DNA of 56,729 nt from Terriglobales bacterium (GCA_016185365.1 JACPNP010000059.1:1-56729); one strand, 5' to 3'. Positions 39,897 to 51,132 are shown, counted from the first letter of the stretch. Notes: generated by a model from the sequence alone, not told the origin. Program-made: numbers and translations.

Positions 39897-40826
39897 TTGA
39901 GGATCAGAGTCATCCATTCGGGCATGTTGATATTCGGGGCCGCGCTCCTGGCTGCGGCAGTTGGGGCCGCAAGCAGGGAAGCCGCGCTGAAGTCATTGGC
40001 CGACGCCGAGCGGGCTTTCGCGAAAATGAGCGTTGCGGAGGGGCTGCGTAAGAGTTTCCTGGCAAATTTCACGGAAGAAGGCATCAGTTTTGGTCCGGCG
40101 CCACAGCGGTCGAACGAAGCTCTGCGCAAACGGCCAGCGCCGGCCGGCAAAGAACCATTCACGCTGGATTGGTGGCCGGTCTACAGCGATGTCTCCGCCG
40201 CCGGTGACCTGGGATTCAACACCGGGCCCTATGAAGTGACCGACGATGCCGGCAAAAATCCTCCGAACTTCGGCTATTTCTTTTCTGTCTGGAAAAAGCA
40301 GCCGGATGGCTCGTGGAAGGTGGTCCTTGACGTTGGCGTGCACACTCCGGCCCGGGGCGATCGCGACCCGCGGGGTTCCTGGAAGGCTGCACAGGGCCCG
40401 CGATTCCAACCGAAGTCGCCGGTCGTTACACCGGTTGAGGCGGAGCGACTCAAGAGGGTCGATGCGGTATTCTCGTCGGCCGTCGCGACCCGCGGCTTGA
40501 GACAGGCGTATCAGAAAACATTAGACGCCGAGGCGCGCCTGCATCGCAATGACATATTCCCACTGACGGATCCAGCCGCGATCACCGCGCAACTCGCAAA
40601 AGAAGAAGAAAAAGGCGCGATGACCTGTTCACCCATGTTCGCTGACATTGCATCCAGCGCCGACCTGGGTTACTCCTACGGCAATTACACAATCACGAAG
40701 AAAGGCGAGACTACGCCGGCCGAAAAAGGGTCTTACGCGCGCATCTGGCGGCGCCATGCGAACGGAGAATGGAAGCTTACGGTGGAGATTGTCTCTCCCT
40801 GGCCAGTGGAGCGAGTAGCAGAATAA
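39897..40826 (+). CDS. Secreted protein with two NTF2/SnoaL-like domains
   Basis: 309 residues from TTG 39897, supported by AGGAGA about 8 bases upstream; ATG 39924 is the alternative. A signal peptide (SGMLIFGAALLAAAVGAA) precedes two similar ~130-residue domains, each opening with an AL-SLADAERAFAKMS / RVDAVFSSAVATRGL-type helix and ending with a GSWKVVLDV / GEWKLTVEI strand. This is the NTF2-like (DUF4440/SnoaL) cone fold. Such proteins are small-ligand binders or uncharacterised stress proteins; no catalytic residues are evident. Internal duplication in one chain is clear from the two parallel segments AGDLGFNTGPYEVT and SADLGYSYGNYTIT. Confidence 0.65.
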   Translation: MRIRVIHSGMLIFGAALLAAAVGAASREAALKSLADAERAFAKMSVAEGLRKSFLANFTEEGISFGPAPQRSNEALRKRPAPAGKEPFTLDWWPVYSDVSAAGDLGFNTGPYEVTDDAGKNPPNFGYFFSVWKKQPDGSWKVVLDVGVHTPARGDRDPRGSWKAAQGPRFQPKSPVVTPVEAERLKRVDAVFSSAVATRGLRQAYQKTLDAEARLHRNDIFPLTDPAAITAQLAKEEEKGAMTCSPMFADIASSADLGYSYGNYTITKKGETTPAEKGSYARIWRRHANGEWKLTVEIVSPWPVERVAE

Positions 40827-40927
40827 GAAGACTGAGTGTGCCCTTGTTGGCATCCTCCTACTGATTTCCAACGGTCCTGCCAGGCAGCGGCCAACAACCT
40901 CAGGTCATGGTTTTCCCAGCATATCCA

Positions 40928-40933
40928 TATAAT
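40928..40933 (+). promoter_or_regulatory. Consensus TATAAT -10 element before the hydroxyacid dehydrogenase gene
   Basis: A perfect TATAAT lies 34 bases before ATG 40968. The hexamer 17 bases upstream (TCATGG) is a poor -35, so strength is uncertain. Confidence 0.45.
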
Positions 40934-40967
40934 CGACGGGATCACCGCCATTCATCACGGAGCCAAC

Positions 40968-41819
40968 ATGCGCGTGGCATTTCTGGGACTCGGCATCATG
41001 GGACGGCCAATGGCCGCGAATCTGGTAAAGAAGGGACATGCGGTCACGGTTTGGAATCGGTCAACAGGTAAAACCGTTGACGGAGCCCGCACCGCCGGCA
41101 GCCCGAAAGAAGCGGTGGCTAACGCGGAAGTCGTCTGGATCTGCGTCTCTGACACGGCGGCGGTCGAACAGGTGCTCTTTGGCGAGGACGGCGTGGCCGA
41201 CGGCATCAAGCCCGGAACGATCGTAGTGGACTCCAGCACCATCGCGCCGGCGGCGACCGTGCGCTTCGCGGAGAGGCTCAAGAAGCAAGGCGCGGAGTTT
41301 GTGGATGCGCCTGTGACCGGGTCTAAGATCGGCGCGGAGAACGGCACGCTGATCTTCATCGCCGGAGGCAGGGAAGAGACGCTGGAAAAGGTCCGCCCGC
41401 TGTTCGAAGCCATGGGCAAGCAATTCGTCCGCATGGGCGACGTGGGCAAGGGCGAAGCCGCCAAACTGGCCATGAACCTGCAGATCGCGCTCATCTATGA
41501 AGGATTTGCCGAGGCGCTGGTCCTGGCGCGCAAACTCGGGGTGGACCAGAAGGCGCTTTTCACGCTGATCCAGTCCTCGATGGTGCGCTCCGGCGTGGTG
41601 GACTACAAGATGCCCTTTGTGGAGAAAGAGGATTTTTCCGCGAACTTTCCGCTCCGTCTCATGCACAAGGACATTCGCCTCACGCTGGAAGCGGCGCGCG
41701 AAGCCGGGATCGAGCTGCCCGGACTCGCCACGGTCAAACAAGTCTATGACCGGGCAGACAAAGCTGGGCTCAGTGACATGGACTACGCGGTGACACTAAG
41801 CGTCCTTGCCTCGGACTAG
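40968..41819 (+). CDS. Beta-hydroxyacid dehydrogenase (glyoxylate/succinic semialdehyde reductase type)
   Basis: 283 residues from ATG 40968. Rossmann start FLGLGIMGRPMAANL, the substrate loop DAPVTGSKIGAENGTL and the catalytic Lys in GEAAKLAMNL identify the 3-hydroxyisobutyrate dehydrogenase superfamily. The GSK in the substrate loop, in place of GG, is typical of the glyoxylate and succinic semialdehyde reductase branch, which uses NADPH to detoxify small aldehydes. It is monocistronic, with its own -10 element. Its TAG stop shares the palindrome CTAG (41816-41819) with the stop of the convergent gene. Confidence 0.87.
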   Translation: MRVAFLGLGIMGRPMAANLVKKGHAVTVWNRSTGKTVDGARTAGSPKEAVANAEVVWICVSDTAAVEQVLFGEDGVADGIKPGTIVVDSSTIAPAATVRFAERLKKQGAEFVDAPVTGSKIGAENGTLIFIAGGREETLEKVRPLFEAMGKQFVRMGDVGKGEAAKLAMNLQIALIYEGFAEALVLARKLGVDQKALFTLIQSSMVRSGVVDYKMPFVEKEDFSANFPLRLMHKDIRLTLEAAREAGIELPGLATVKQVYDRADKAGLSDMDYAVTLSVLASD

Positions 41820-43357
41820 TTGGTGATGCGAAAGAAACTCCGCCAGATGAGCGCACTTCCCAAGTTGGCTTCGACACGGTAAAGACCGGGTGCAAGGGGC
41901 TGGGGACTGATTTCCCAGGTGGAATATTGCGTTTCCCCTTGTTTGGCCGATATTCGTATCGGCTTACTGGCCCCGACAGTGCGGTTCGATGAATCCACAA
42001 GTCGGAAATCCAGGGGCGCTTTTATTTTCTCAACCGGATTCCAGACGATAAAAGTGACGATGGTCGGTGTGCTTCGCGAATATTCGAAATCCTCTCCCTG
42101 CGGCAACGGGGGTGTCACCTTTCTGTCGAGGGAACGCGCTAAAGTGCCGCGGATGATCTGTGCCCGGCCTGTCACGGGCGAGAGGATCTGACCGGTTTCA
42201 ATCATTTGCGTCAATGGCACAGGGGCCTTGTTCGAGAACGAGACTTGGGTGAGCGGCAATGCCGTGTCCGTGTCCAAAAACCGTGCGCCACGGGAGAACA
42301 GATTTGACGGGATCGTGGAATAGAGATGGTCATTGTTGGTGGAAGTGGTCAATAGTCCGGGAAATCGGATCCCGGCGGTAAGGGCAAAGACTTCGCCGTA
42401 TTCATTCACCACCGGCCCTCCGAGAGACCGCCGATTGACCGAGGACGCGATTTTTAGGCGCTTGCCGACGTTTGGGACTTCCAGTTCACCATTGATGGTG
42501 GCATCGGCGATGATCTTGCCGCCAGACTCATCAAAATTGATCGTAAATCCCCTGTCACCGACTTTCAATTCGCTGTTAGGCGCAAGTTTGAGAAGTTTGG
42601 GTGGGTTGGCACTCGAGACGCGTAACGCAGCCCAATCCTGGCTGCGATTCCAGGCAAGAAATCCATCCACAGAGAATGTCTGTCCGCTTGGAAACACCCC
42701 GCGCAAGGAAGTGGCGCCATCCACATTTTGGAATGCGGTGATTAACGTGCCATTTTCAATGAAAAACCCGGCTCCCTGATTCAGAACACGTCCATCGCCA
42801 TCGAGCCGTTCGATGGTCACGGTGGCTCCGTTCGCCAGTACGAAAAGTTCATTCAGGCTGAGTCGCAAGCGTGTATCTTCATTGATCGCCGGTTTTACAG
42901 CCGAAATCACTTCGAATGTATAGTTCGTCAAGGACTCCCCGTCGATTCGTGCTTCGAGAGTCCAGAGCCCTGTCGGAGCGGAATCGGACAATAGCAATTC
43001 AAGATAACCGCCATAGGCCCGCTCGTTCGGCTTTAGTTCATATTGGAAATCTCCGACCGCCATCACCTTGCCGGATGGGTTCCTCCAGTAGCCCTCGAAT
43101 GAGTGTTTCCCCGGAGGTCCTTCCCATTCCATATAGACGATCAATTTCTTGTCGTCCGGGAGGTAGAACGTGCTGCGGGGGTCGGTGATATGGAAACGCC
43201 CCGCATCCTCGACATACTTTGACCCGGAAACGGCGCGGATCAGCCGGTATGGTTTGCCGGAGGGCGCTACACCCGCCCCACCCTGCGGAAAAGAAAGGTT
43301 AGTGATCAAAAGCAAAGAAATCAGTCTGATTGAAACTCGTCTCGGCAAAAACAGCAT
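41816..43357 (-). CDS. Secreted trypsin-like fold protein lacking the catalytic triad
   Basis: 513 residues from ATG 43357, four bases after the SDR stop. A signal peptide (about 6-25) is followed by ~150 residues of beta-rich sequence and then a chymotrypsin-fold domain (about 185-345) that aligns with HtrA-like S1C proteases: GAGFFIENGTLITAFQNV, WNRSQDWAAL, and SVNRRSLGGPVVNEYGEVFAL. The His position is Q210 and the nucleophile Ser of GNSGGP is L312; only the Asp (D241) is kept. Proteolysis is therefore not expected; a binding or scaffolding role is more likely. The C-terminal ~150 residues are beta-rich with no recognised family. It forms a trio with the SDR and thioesterase genes upstream. 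Confidence 0.68.
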   Translation of the reverse strand: MLFLPRRVSIRLISLLLITNLSFPQGGAGVAPSGKPYRLIRAVSGSKYVEDAGRFHITDPRSTFYLPDDKKLIVYMEWEGPPGKHSFEGYWRNPSGKVMAVGDFQYELKPNERAYGGYLELLLSDSAPTGLWTLEARIDGESLTNYTFEVISAVKPAINEDTRLRLSLNELFVLANGATVTIERLDGDGRVLNQGAGFFIENGTLITAFQNVDGATSLRGVFPSGQTFSVDGFLAWNRSQDWAALRVSSANPPKLLKLAPNSELKVGDRGFTINFDESGGKIIADATINGELEVPNVGKRLKIASSVNRRSLGGPVVNEYGEVFALTAGIRFPGLLTTSTNNDHLYSTIPSNLFSRGARFLDTDTALPLTQVSFSNKAPVPLTQMIETGQILSPVTGRAQIIRGTLARSLDRKVTPPLPQGEDFEYSRSTPTIVTFIVWNPVEKIKAPLDFRLVDSSNRTVGASKPIRISAKQGETQYSTWEISPQPLAPGLYRVEANLGSALIWRSFFRITN

Positions 43358-43361
43358 GAAT

Positions 43362-44150
43362 TCAAAGCCCCTTATAGATTCCACCATCGACCAGTAGCGT
43401 CTGTCCAGTCACATAACTGGCCCGTTCGCTGGCCAGCCAGACGATAGCGTCGGCGATCTCTTCGGGCTTGCCCAGGCGTTGCAGGGGGACGTCCGCTGCC
43501 CATCGTTCGAAGATCTGCTGTTCGGAGATCCCGGCCGCTTTGGCGCGCGAACCGGCCAGTTCATTCAGTCGTTCCGTCGTGGTGTACCCCGGGCCAACAT
43601 TATTGACCGTGATGTTGTCGCGCCCGAATTCGATGGCCAGGCTTTTCACCAGCCCCACCACCGCTGGACGGATCGCGCTGGAGAGGATCAAGTCGGGGAT
43701 GGGCTGGCGGACGGATGTGGAGGTGATGGTAATGAATCGTCCCCACTTGTTTTTCTGCATGAGGGGAAGGACTTCCTTGGCCAGAAAGACCACACTGAGA
43801 AAGTTCAACTCAAACGCCTTGCGCCAATCCTCGATGGAACTACCGGCAAAGTTTCGCGCCGGAGGGCCTCCGGCGTTGGCCACGGTCACGTCAACACGGC
43901 CGAACCGGCCGGCCACAGCGGCCACGAACTTGCGAACACGCTCCTGATCGGTGACGTCGATCGCCTCAGCCAGGACTTCGGCGCCGTGTTTCTTTTCGAT
44001 GCTCTGCGCCGCTTCCTTGAGTACCGCCTGGTTGCGGGCGAAGATGGCGATCTTTGCCCCTTCCGCGGCAAAGGCTTCGGCGGCGGCCCGGCCCATGCCC
44101 TGGCTGGCGCCCGCGATGATGACCACTTTGTTCTTGAGTCCGGTGTTCAT
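43362..44150 (-). CDS. SDR-family protein with altered active site
   Basis: 262 residues from ATG 44150 (GGAAAGG upstream). The cofactor side is normal: AGASQGMGRAAAEAF, DVTDQERV, VANAGGPP, and the C-terminal SERASYVTGQTLLVDGG. At the active site the usual Y-x3-K reads LSSAIRPAVVGL, so both Tyr and Lys are absent while the Ser of TSTSV remains. This exchange occurs in a known FabG-like branch of SDRs whose function is unclear. It lies between a thioesterase gene and the inactive trypsin-like gene on the minus strand. Confidence 0.8.
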   Translation of the reverse strand: MNTGLKNKVVIIAGASQGMGRAAAEAFAAEGAKIAIFARNQAVLKEAAQSIEKKHGAEVLAEAIDVTDQERVRKFVAAVAGRFGRVDVTVANAGGPPARNFAGSSIEDWRKAFELNFLSVVFLAKEVLPLMQKNKWGRFITITSTSVRQPIPDLILSSAIRPAVVGLVKSLAIEFGRDNITVNNVGPGYTTTERLNELAGSRAKAAGISEQQIFERWAADVPLQRLGKPEEIADAIVWLASERASYVTGQTLLVDGGIYKGL

Positions 44151-44214
44151 GGATGGCCTTTCCTGGCAGGGAGTGCGGATGTATCGTTCGATGAGGCGGG
44201 CCCGGGGTCTGGAT

Positions 44215-44661
44215 TCAGGATGAGCGGGAGTTATTTTGCTCGAGCTTCTCATTCGTGATGACGGAGAGCGTCGCCATGGCCTTGGCCACCAGCTTCTCCC
44301 CGCCGTCCTGCACGCCAAACACCTCGGACTCGGCAAAGATGAGATTTTTCCCCGCGCGCAGCACCGCTCCGCGCGCGCGCAGCCGCGGGGCGGCGGCGGG
44401 GCGGAGGAAGCTGACTTTGATCTCCACGGTGATCACGTCCTGTCCGGGCGAGAGCGCAGTGCCGGCGGCGCATCCGGCGGTGTGATCGGCCAGCGCGGTG
44501 ACCACGGCGGCGTGGACGAACCCGTGCTGTTGCTGATGGCTCGACTTGGGGGTCAGCACGGTCTCGCACCAGCCCTCGCCGACCCCGGTCAACTCCATCC
44601 CCAGTTCCCGGATGAACGACGCTTTAGCGAACATCTTCCGTACATGAGCTTCATTCGACAT
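44215..44661 (-). CDS. PaaI-type hotdog-fold thioesterase
   Basis: 148 residues. The hotdog motif HQQQHGFVHAAVVTALADHTAG (about residues 42-63, with the catalytic-region Asp) and the strand TVEIKVSFLRPAA are typical of PaaI-like acyl-CoA thioesterases, which release CoA from phenylacetate-type or other dead-end thioesters. It begins the minus-strand trio and lies 64 bases before the SDR start. It may serve the aromatic CoA pathway elsewhere in the window, but it is not in that operon. Confidence 0.85.
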   Translation of the reverse strand: MSNEAHVRKMFAKASFIRELGMELTGVGEGWCETVLTPKSSHQQQHGFVHAAVVTALADHTAGCAAGTALSPGQDVITVEIKVSFLRPAAAPRLRARGAVLRAGKNLIFAESEVFGVQDGGEKLVAKAMATLSVITNEKLEQNNSRSS

Positions 44662-44728
44662 GCTGTGGACCGCCTTGCGCTTTAGCGGATTATAACAACG
44701 GGTGACTTTGCGGCAGGGATGCGCGTCC

Positions 44729-44734
44729 TATAAT
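44729..44734 (+). promoter_or_regulatory. TATAAT -10 element before the coiled-coil gene
   Basis: A perfect TATAAT 39 bases before ATG 44773. The best -35 candidate, TTTGCG at 44707-44712 with a 16-base spacer, is weak. Confidence 0.45.
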
Positions 44735-44772
44735 GGAGGCAACGTCATAAGGGAATACAAGGACCCTCCACC

Positions 44773-45180
44773 ATGCGACGACTCGTCATTCCAGTTCTTT
44801 CCGCTTGCCTCACCACCGGAATCTTGACCCAGCCCGGCACGTTCGGGGAATACGGGGTCATGGCCGCGCAGCCGGCAGCACCGCAATATGGGGCGCAACG
44901 CAACGGCCAGCGGGATCCGATAGACGAAAAGATGGAACGCGAGCGGCAGAAAGCCCAGAACAAAGAACGGCAGGAATCGCTCAAAAAGGACACGGACCGG
45001 CTTCTGGCACTGGCCACCGAATTGAAGGAGCAAGTGGACAAGACCGACGAGAACCGCCTTTCTTTGGATGTCTTAAAGAAGACGGAAGAGATTGAAAAAC
45101 TGGCCAAGCAGGTGCGCGAAAAGATGAAAGCAGATTTCATGATGCCGGCCCCGGGTACTCGCTCGTCTTTGGTACGATAG
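44773..45180 (+). CDS. Small secreted coiled-coil protein of unknown function
   Basis: 135 residues. A signal peptide (about 1-33) is followed by a charged helical region (about 50-120) rich in Lys, Glu, Gln and Arg with heptad-like Leu spacing (DRLLALATELKEQVDK, LKKTEEIEKLAKQVREKM), predicted to form a coiled coil. There is no catalytic motif and no family was recognised. It is 19 bases upstream of the NPP-type gene and on the same strand. Confidence 0.65.
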   Translation: MRRLVIPVLSACLTTGILTQPGTFGEYGVMAAQPAAPQYGAQRNGQRDPIDEKMERERQKAQNKERQESLKKDTDRLLALATELKEQVDKTDENRLSLDVLKKTEEIEKLAKQVREKMKADFMMPAPGTRSSLVR

Positions 45181-45199
45181 CTGGTCCTAACCCTCCTAC

Positions 45200-46447
45200 G
45201 TGAACCTTCGCCGCCCGTCCCGATATCCGGTCCTTGTGTCCCTGTGGCTTTTGTGGCTGGCCGTTCTAGCTCCAGCCCAGACGCCGGTCCGCAAGATCCG
45301 CGACCTCAAGCCGACTCTCTTATTAGTTTCCATCGACGGCTTCCGCGCGGATTACCTCGACCGCGGCATCACCCCGAATCTCTCCAGGCTTGCGAAATCC
45401 GGCGTGCGCGCCAAGTGGATGACCCCGGCGTTCCCGTCCAAGACCTTTCCCAACCACTACACCATCGTGACCGGGCTGTATCCGGAACATCATGGCATCG
45501 TCGGGAACGACGTTTGGGACCCTGATTTCCAGGCGAAGTTTACTTACAACAAGCCCATGGCCATTGAATCGCGCTGGTGGTGGGGCGAACCCATCTGGAA
45601 CACCGCGGAACGCCAGGGCATGAAAGCGGGTTCCATGTTCTGGCCCGGAAGCGACGCGGAGATCGGCGGCCTGCGCCCCAGCGAGTGGCGCACTTATGAG
45701 CATAAGATGCCGCCGGAAGATCGCGTCGCCGTCATCCTCTCGTGGCTCGATAAGCCGGTGAAAGACCGTCCGCGGATGCTCACCTTGTATTTCTCAGATG
45801 TGGACTCCGCCGGCCACGATTACGGGCCCGACTCACCGGAGTTGACCGCGGCCGTCTGGAAGATCGACCGCATGATCGGTCTTTTGCAGGCAGGGTTCCG
45901 GCAGAGAGGCATCGAGGGACAAGTCAACGTGATCGTCGTCTCCGATCACGGCATGATCCCCACGCCCGCGGACCAGAAGATCTTTCTCGAAGACATCGTC
46001 GATCCGGCAAGTTTAAGGGTTGTCACCTGGGGACAATTGCTCAGTGTGGAGGCGCTCGACGGCAACAACGAAGCCCTGTACCAGAAGCTCCGCAGGATTC
46101 CACACGCCACCGCGTACCGCAAAGGCGAGATGCCGGCCCGGTTCCACTATTCCGAAGGACGCCGGATCCCACCTGTACTCGTACTGGCCGATGGCGGTTG
46201 GGAGATCACCACACGCAAGCGGCTGGCTGACCGGACCATGGTCGAAGTCGCTTCCCACGGCTATGACAATGAGCTGCCGCAGATGCGCGCGTTGTTCGTC
46301 GCTGCCGGCCCGGCCTTCCGACCTGGCAGGACGATCCCCGGTTTCCCCAACGTGGACGTCTACCCCTTGCTGTGCCGCATCCTGGGTCTCGAACCCGCAA
46401 AAAATGATGGGAGCTTGGCGCCATTCCTGCCGGTCTTGAAAAAGTAG
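45200..46447 (+). CDS. NPP-type nucleotide pyrophosphatase/phosphodiesterase
   Basis: 415 residues from GTG 45200. A signal peptide (about 10-27) is followed by the alkaline-phosphatase-fold metal site of the ectonucleotide pyrophosphatase/phosphodiesterase family: VSIDGFRADYL (metal Asp), PSKTFPNHY with the Thr nucleophile, TGLYPEHHGIVGN, the DVDSAGHDYGP metal cluster, SDHGM and a final ASHGYDN His. It should hydrolyse phosphodiesters or nucleotides outside the cytoplasm, giving phosphate or sugars for uptake. Confidence 0.9.
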   Translation: MNLRRPSRYPVLVSLWLLWLAVLAPAQTPVRKIRDLKPTLLLVSIDGFRADYLDRGITPNLSRLAKSGVRAKWMTPAFPSKTFPNHYTIVTGLYPEHHGIVGNDVWDPDFQAKFTYNKPMAIESRWWWGEPIWNTAERQGMKAGSMFWPGSDAEIGGLRPSEWRTYEHKMPPEDRVAVILSWLDKPVKDRPRMLTLYFSDVDSAGHDYGPDSPELTAAVWKIDRMIGLLQAGFRQRGIEGQVNVIVVSDHGMIPTPADQKIFLEDIVDPASLRVVTWGQLLSVEALDGNNEALYQKLRRIPHATAYRKGEMPARFHYSEGRRIPPVLVLADGGWEITTRKRLADRTMVEVASHGYDNELPQMRALFVAAGPAFRPGRTIPGFPNVDVYPLLCRILGLEPAKNDGSLAPFLPVLKK

Positions 46448-46462
46448 CCGGCAAACCTTTGG

Positions 46463-46478
46463 CGTGACGCGGGTCACA
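46463..46478. promoter_or_regulatory. CRP-like inverted repeat
   Basis: CGTGACGCGGGTCACA matches TGTGA-N6-TCACA at nine of ten positions. It lies ~165 bases before the next start at 46641 and just after the NPP stop. It is the second such site in the window; distance to a start codon makes its role less certain than the one at 2046. Confidence 0.3.
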
Positions 46479-46640
46479 GTGGCGAGAATGCCATGGGGCC
46501 ACAATCATCTCGACCGGAGCCAAAGAAGTCTCTGGAAATGCCATGGCCGATGGGGTGACAATGGACGTGACCCGCCCGATATCTGGTTCGAGCAGATCTG
46601 GGACCTGGGGCCATGCAGACTGGCGCCGGAGGAGGTGCCG

Positions 46641-47120
46641 ATGCGATTCACCTTGGCGTGGAACCGTTTGGCGTTATTCCTGGCTGTTTGCATGGTCTCG
46701 ACCGGTCAGGAGCCCGCTCACAAGTTCGCCTACGACAAGAGCAAGGAAGTGAATCTACAGGGCGCCGTGGCGGACGTGGTGAAGCAGGATGGCTGTGAGG
46801 TCGGCACAGACTCCGGCACCCATCTGAAGCTTGTGGACGCCAAGGCGCCAAAGCCGGCTCCCGGTACCGCGGCGGAAACGTCTGATATCTTTGCCGGCCC
46901 CACCTGGTACATCAAGGAGATGGGCATCGAGATCGCCAAAGACGACAAAGTGGAGGTCATCGGGGTCTGGTTCACGCAGAATGACGCCAAGATCTTCGTC
47001 GCGCGCATGATCCGGAAGAACAAAGACGAGTATTTGTTCCGTGATGAGACCGGCGCGCCGGTCTGGACGTGGCTGGACGGGAACAAGGCCTGCAAAGCGG
47101 CAAGCCCGAAAAAGAACTGA
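46641..47120 (+). CDS. Secreted small protein, possibly OB-fold
   Basis: 159 residues from ATG 46641, with GGAGGAGGT 5 bases upstream. A signal peptide (about 8-23) is followed by ~110 beta-rich residues: VNLQGAVADVVKQD, LVDAKAP, TWYIKEMGIEIAKDDKVEVIGVWF, and AKIFVARMIRKNKDEYLFRDETG. Alternating short strands with a 'DKVEVIG..' turn resemble small periplasmic OB-fold proteins. No named family was recognised. It is followed by a strong bidirectional terminator. Confidence 0.6.
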   Translation: MRFTLAWNRLALFLAVCMVSTGQEPAHKFAYDKSKEVNLQGAVADVVKQDGCEVGTDSGTHLKLVDAKAPKPAPGTAAETSDIFAGPTWYIKEMGIEIAKDDKVEVIGVWFTQNDAKIFVARMIRKNKDEYLFRDETGAPVWTWLDGNKACKAASPKKN

Positions 47121-47134
47121 GCCACAAGAAAGAA

Positions 47135-47164
47135 AAACGCCGTCCGGTCTTCCGGACGGCGTTT
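47135..47164. terminator. Bidirectional terminator between convergent genes
   Basis: A perfect 13-bp stem (AAACGCCGTCCGG at 47135-47147 with CCGGACGGCGTTT at 47152-47164) around a TCTT loop. T-rich sequence follows on the plus side and A-rich sequence precedes it, so it can serve both the plus-strand gene ending at 47120 and hppA ending at 47180. Confidence 0.92.
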
Positions 47165-47179
47165 GTTGTTCGCGAAGGG

Positions 47180-49711
<2,532 letters not shown>

Positions 49712-49865
49712 GATTTTTCCTCCACTCAGGATGGTCAAGAGATTTTTCGAAGAGTACCGGGAATTCGAACGTGTACCTGGTCCACCGGGACCGCGCTTCT
49801 ACGCCAACCCTTGTTCGAAGGAAGGAGTTTGGGTGTGGCCGCGCCCCGTGGAACCTGCTCATAGA

Positions 49866-49884
49866 GGACTTCCCAGGGAAGTCC
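49866..49884. promoter_or_regulatory. Perfect inverted repeat at the hppA transcription start
   Basis: GGACTTCCCAGGGAAGTCC has two 9-base arms around one central base. It lies immediately downstream of the predicted hppA start point near 49888, either as an operator or as a hairpin at the 5' end of the ~177-base leader. Confidence 0.5.
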
Positions 49885-49894
49885 CGAACACTCT

Positions 49895-49924
49895 TTTATA
49901 TCAGGCGGAAAATAGGCGGGTCAA
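49895..49924 (-). promoter_or_regulatory. hppA promoter
   Basis: Reading the minus strand, TTGACC (49924-49919) and TATAAA (49900-49895) are separated by 18 bases, a good sigma70-type promoter. Start would be near 49888. It lies just downstream of the stop of the lipoprotein hydrolase gene (49938). Confidence 0.65.
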
Positions 49925-49937
49925 TGAAAAGCCGCGC

Positions 49938-51077
49938 TTATGGCCGGAGCTGCCAGTAAACGTGCCCGCCATTCTCCATGCGCACCAGGCCGAAGCGGTG
50001 GTCGGGCGGCGTACCCTCCCGCAGCAGTTGGAACAGGTCGAACAACACCCGCCGGTTCTGCGTGAAGTAGTTATGGTTATAGTCGCTGCCATCCGTGCGC
50101 GTGGCGTCAATCACATCTACGCCTTCCGGGGAATCGAGGTCGCGGCCGGTCCTGGGATAGCCGTGGACCTTGGCGGAGGCGCCCAGGGCCCTGTCGTCCG
50201 CGGCCACATAAGCAGTGATCCGTTGCGACAGGGCGCGCGCACCAGGCAAGAGTCGACGGAAGATCTCGCTGTCTACATCCGCCGCCGCCAGGACCACCTG
50301 GCCGAACTTTGGCCGGCTGGACGCGGGGTCCTCACGGCCCATCTCGTCCAGTGAGTGCATCAACAGACGGGCGCCAAGGCTGTGCGCCACCACGTGGATG
50401 TGAGCGTCAGGGAATTCGCGGCTCAGGTCACGCAAAAGCGCCGTCAAATGCGGACGCGACCACTCGGTATTGGTCTCGCCCTCCATGTAGTCCCAACGCC
50501 CTTCCCCGGAAGGCCAGGAAAATACAATGACCGGTCCGGGGAACTGTACGTCGTACCCGAACTGAGCCGCCCAAGTCGCGCTCTCGTCGAAACGGAACCG
50601 GGTCCCGTGTATGTAAAGCAACAATTCCTGGTTCCCGTTCCTCGCCATGGCGGAACGAACAGCAGCGATCCATTCCGGTTGTGAGAGTTGCGATGGGCCC
50701 GGACCGAAGACGGGATGGGCGTCGCCGTTCCAGCAACGTGGCAATCCATCCTTGGTCAATAACGCCCCCACATGGTGGCCGGGTGGGACCCTGATTTGGA
50801 ATTCGCCGAAGGAGAGAGTTCCGGGCCCCGAGCGGGCGTGGCTGAAATTGACCTTCGCGAACGGTCGGGACGCTCCGGAGCAGGGCTTGTCGTCCTGTGC
50901 GATTGGCTTCCGGTCAGTCGCGTAAAAGACCCGGATGGACGCTTCCGGCGGTGCCGTCGGCGTCCATGCTGGAGCTACACGGAAAGCACATCCTGAAAGG
51001 ACAAGGGCCAACAACGGCACCATAGACACAGCGGCGCCAAGCCCCGGTCGAATTTTTATCTTTGTGCCGCCCAGCAT
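49938..51077 (-). CDS. DUF900-type alpha/beta hydrolase lipoprotein
   Basis: 379 residues from ATG 51077; ATG 51023 is an alternative. The N-terminus has a lipobox LVLSGC, so the protein should be a lipid-anchored secreted hydrolase. The DUF900 (COG4782) hallmarks are present: IRVFYATDRKP, LLLYIHGTRFRFDESATWAAQ, VIVFSWPSGEGRWDYM and the nucleophile elbow HVVAHSLGARLLM. Catalytic Asp and His are likely in the AAADVDSEIF and NHNYFTQN regions. The substrate is unknown. The minus-strand neighbour upstream is a membrane protein, 55 bases away. Confidence 0.8.
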   Translation of the reverse strand: MLGGTKIKIRPGLGAAVSMVPLLALVLSGCAFRVAPAWTPTAPPEASIRVFYATDRKPIAQDDKPCSGASRPFAKVNFSHARSGPGTLSFGEFQIRVPPGHHVGALLTKDGLPRCWNGDAHPVFGPGPSQLSQPEWIAAVRSAMARNGNQELLLYIHGTRFRFDESATWAAQFGYDVQFPGPVIVFSWPSGEGRWDYMEGETNTEWSRPHLTALLRDLSREFPDAHIHVVAHSLGARLLMHSLDEMGREDPASSRPKFGQVVLAAADVDSEIFRRLLPGARALSQRITAYVAADDRALGASAKVHGYPRTGRDLDSPEGVDVIDATRTDGSDYNHNYFTQNRRVLFDLFQLLREGTPPDHRFGLVRMENGGHVYWQLRP

Positions 51078-51132
51078 TTGTATCCCAGTGTATGGGCGTG
51101 CCGCGAGGGAGGGAAAGGGAAATGCGCGCGGC

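Noticed and set aside
41816-41819. Shared CTAG stop of two convergent genes as a regulatory feature
   Set aside because: TAG stops on both strands create this palindrome automatically; there is no independent sign of function.
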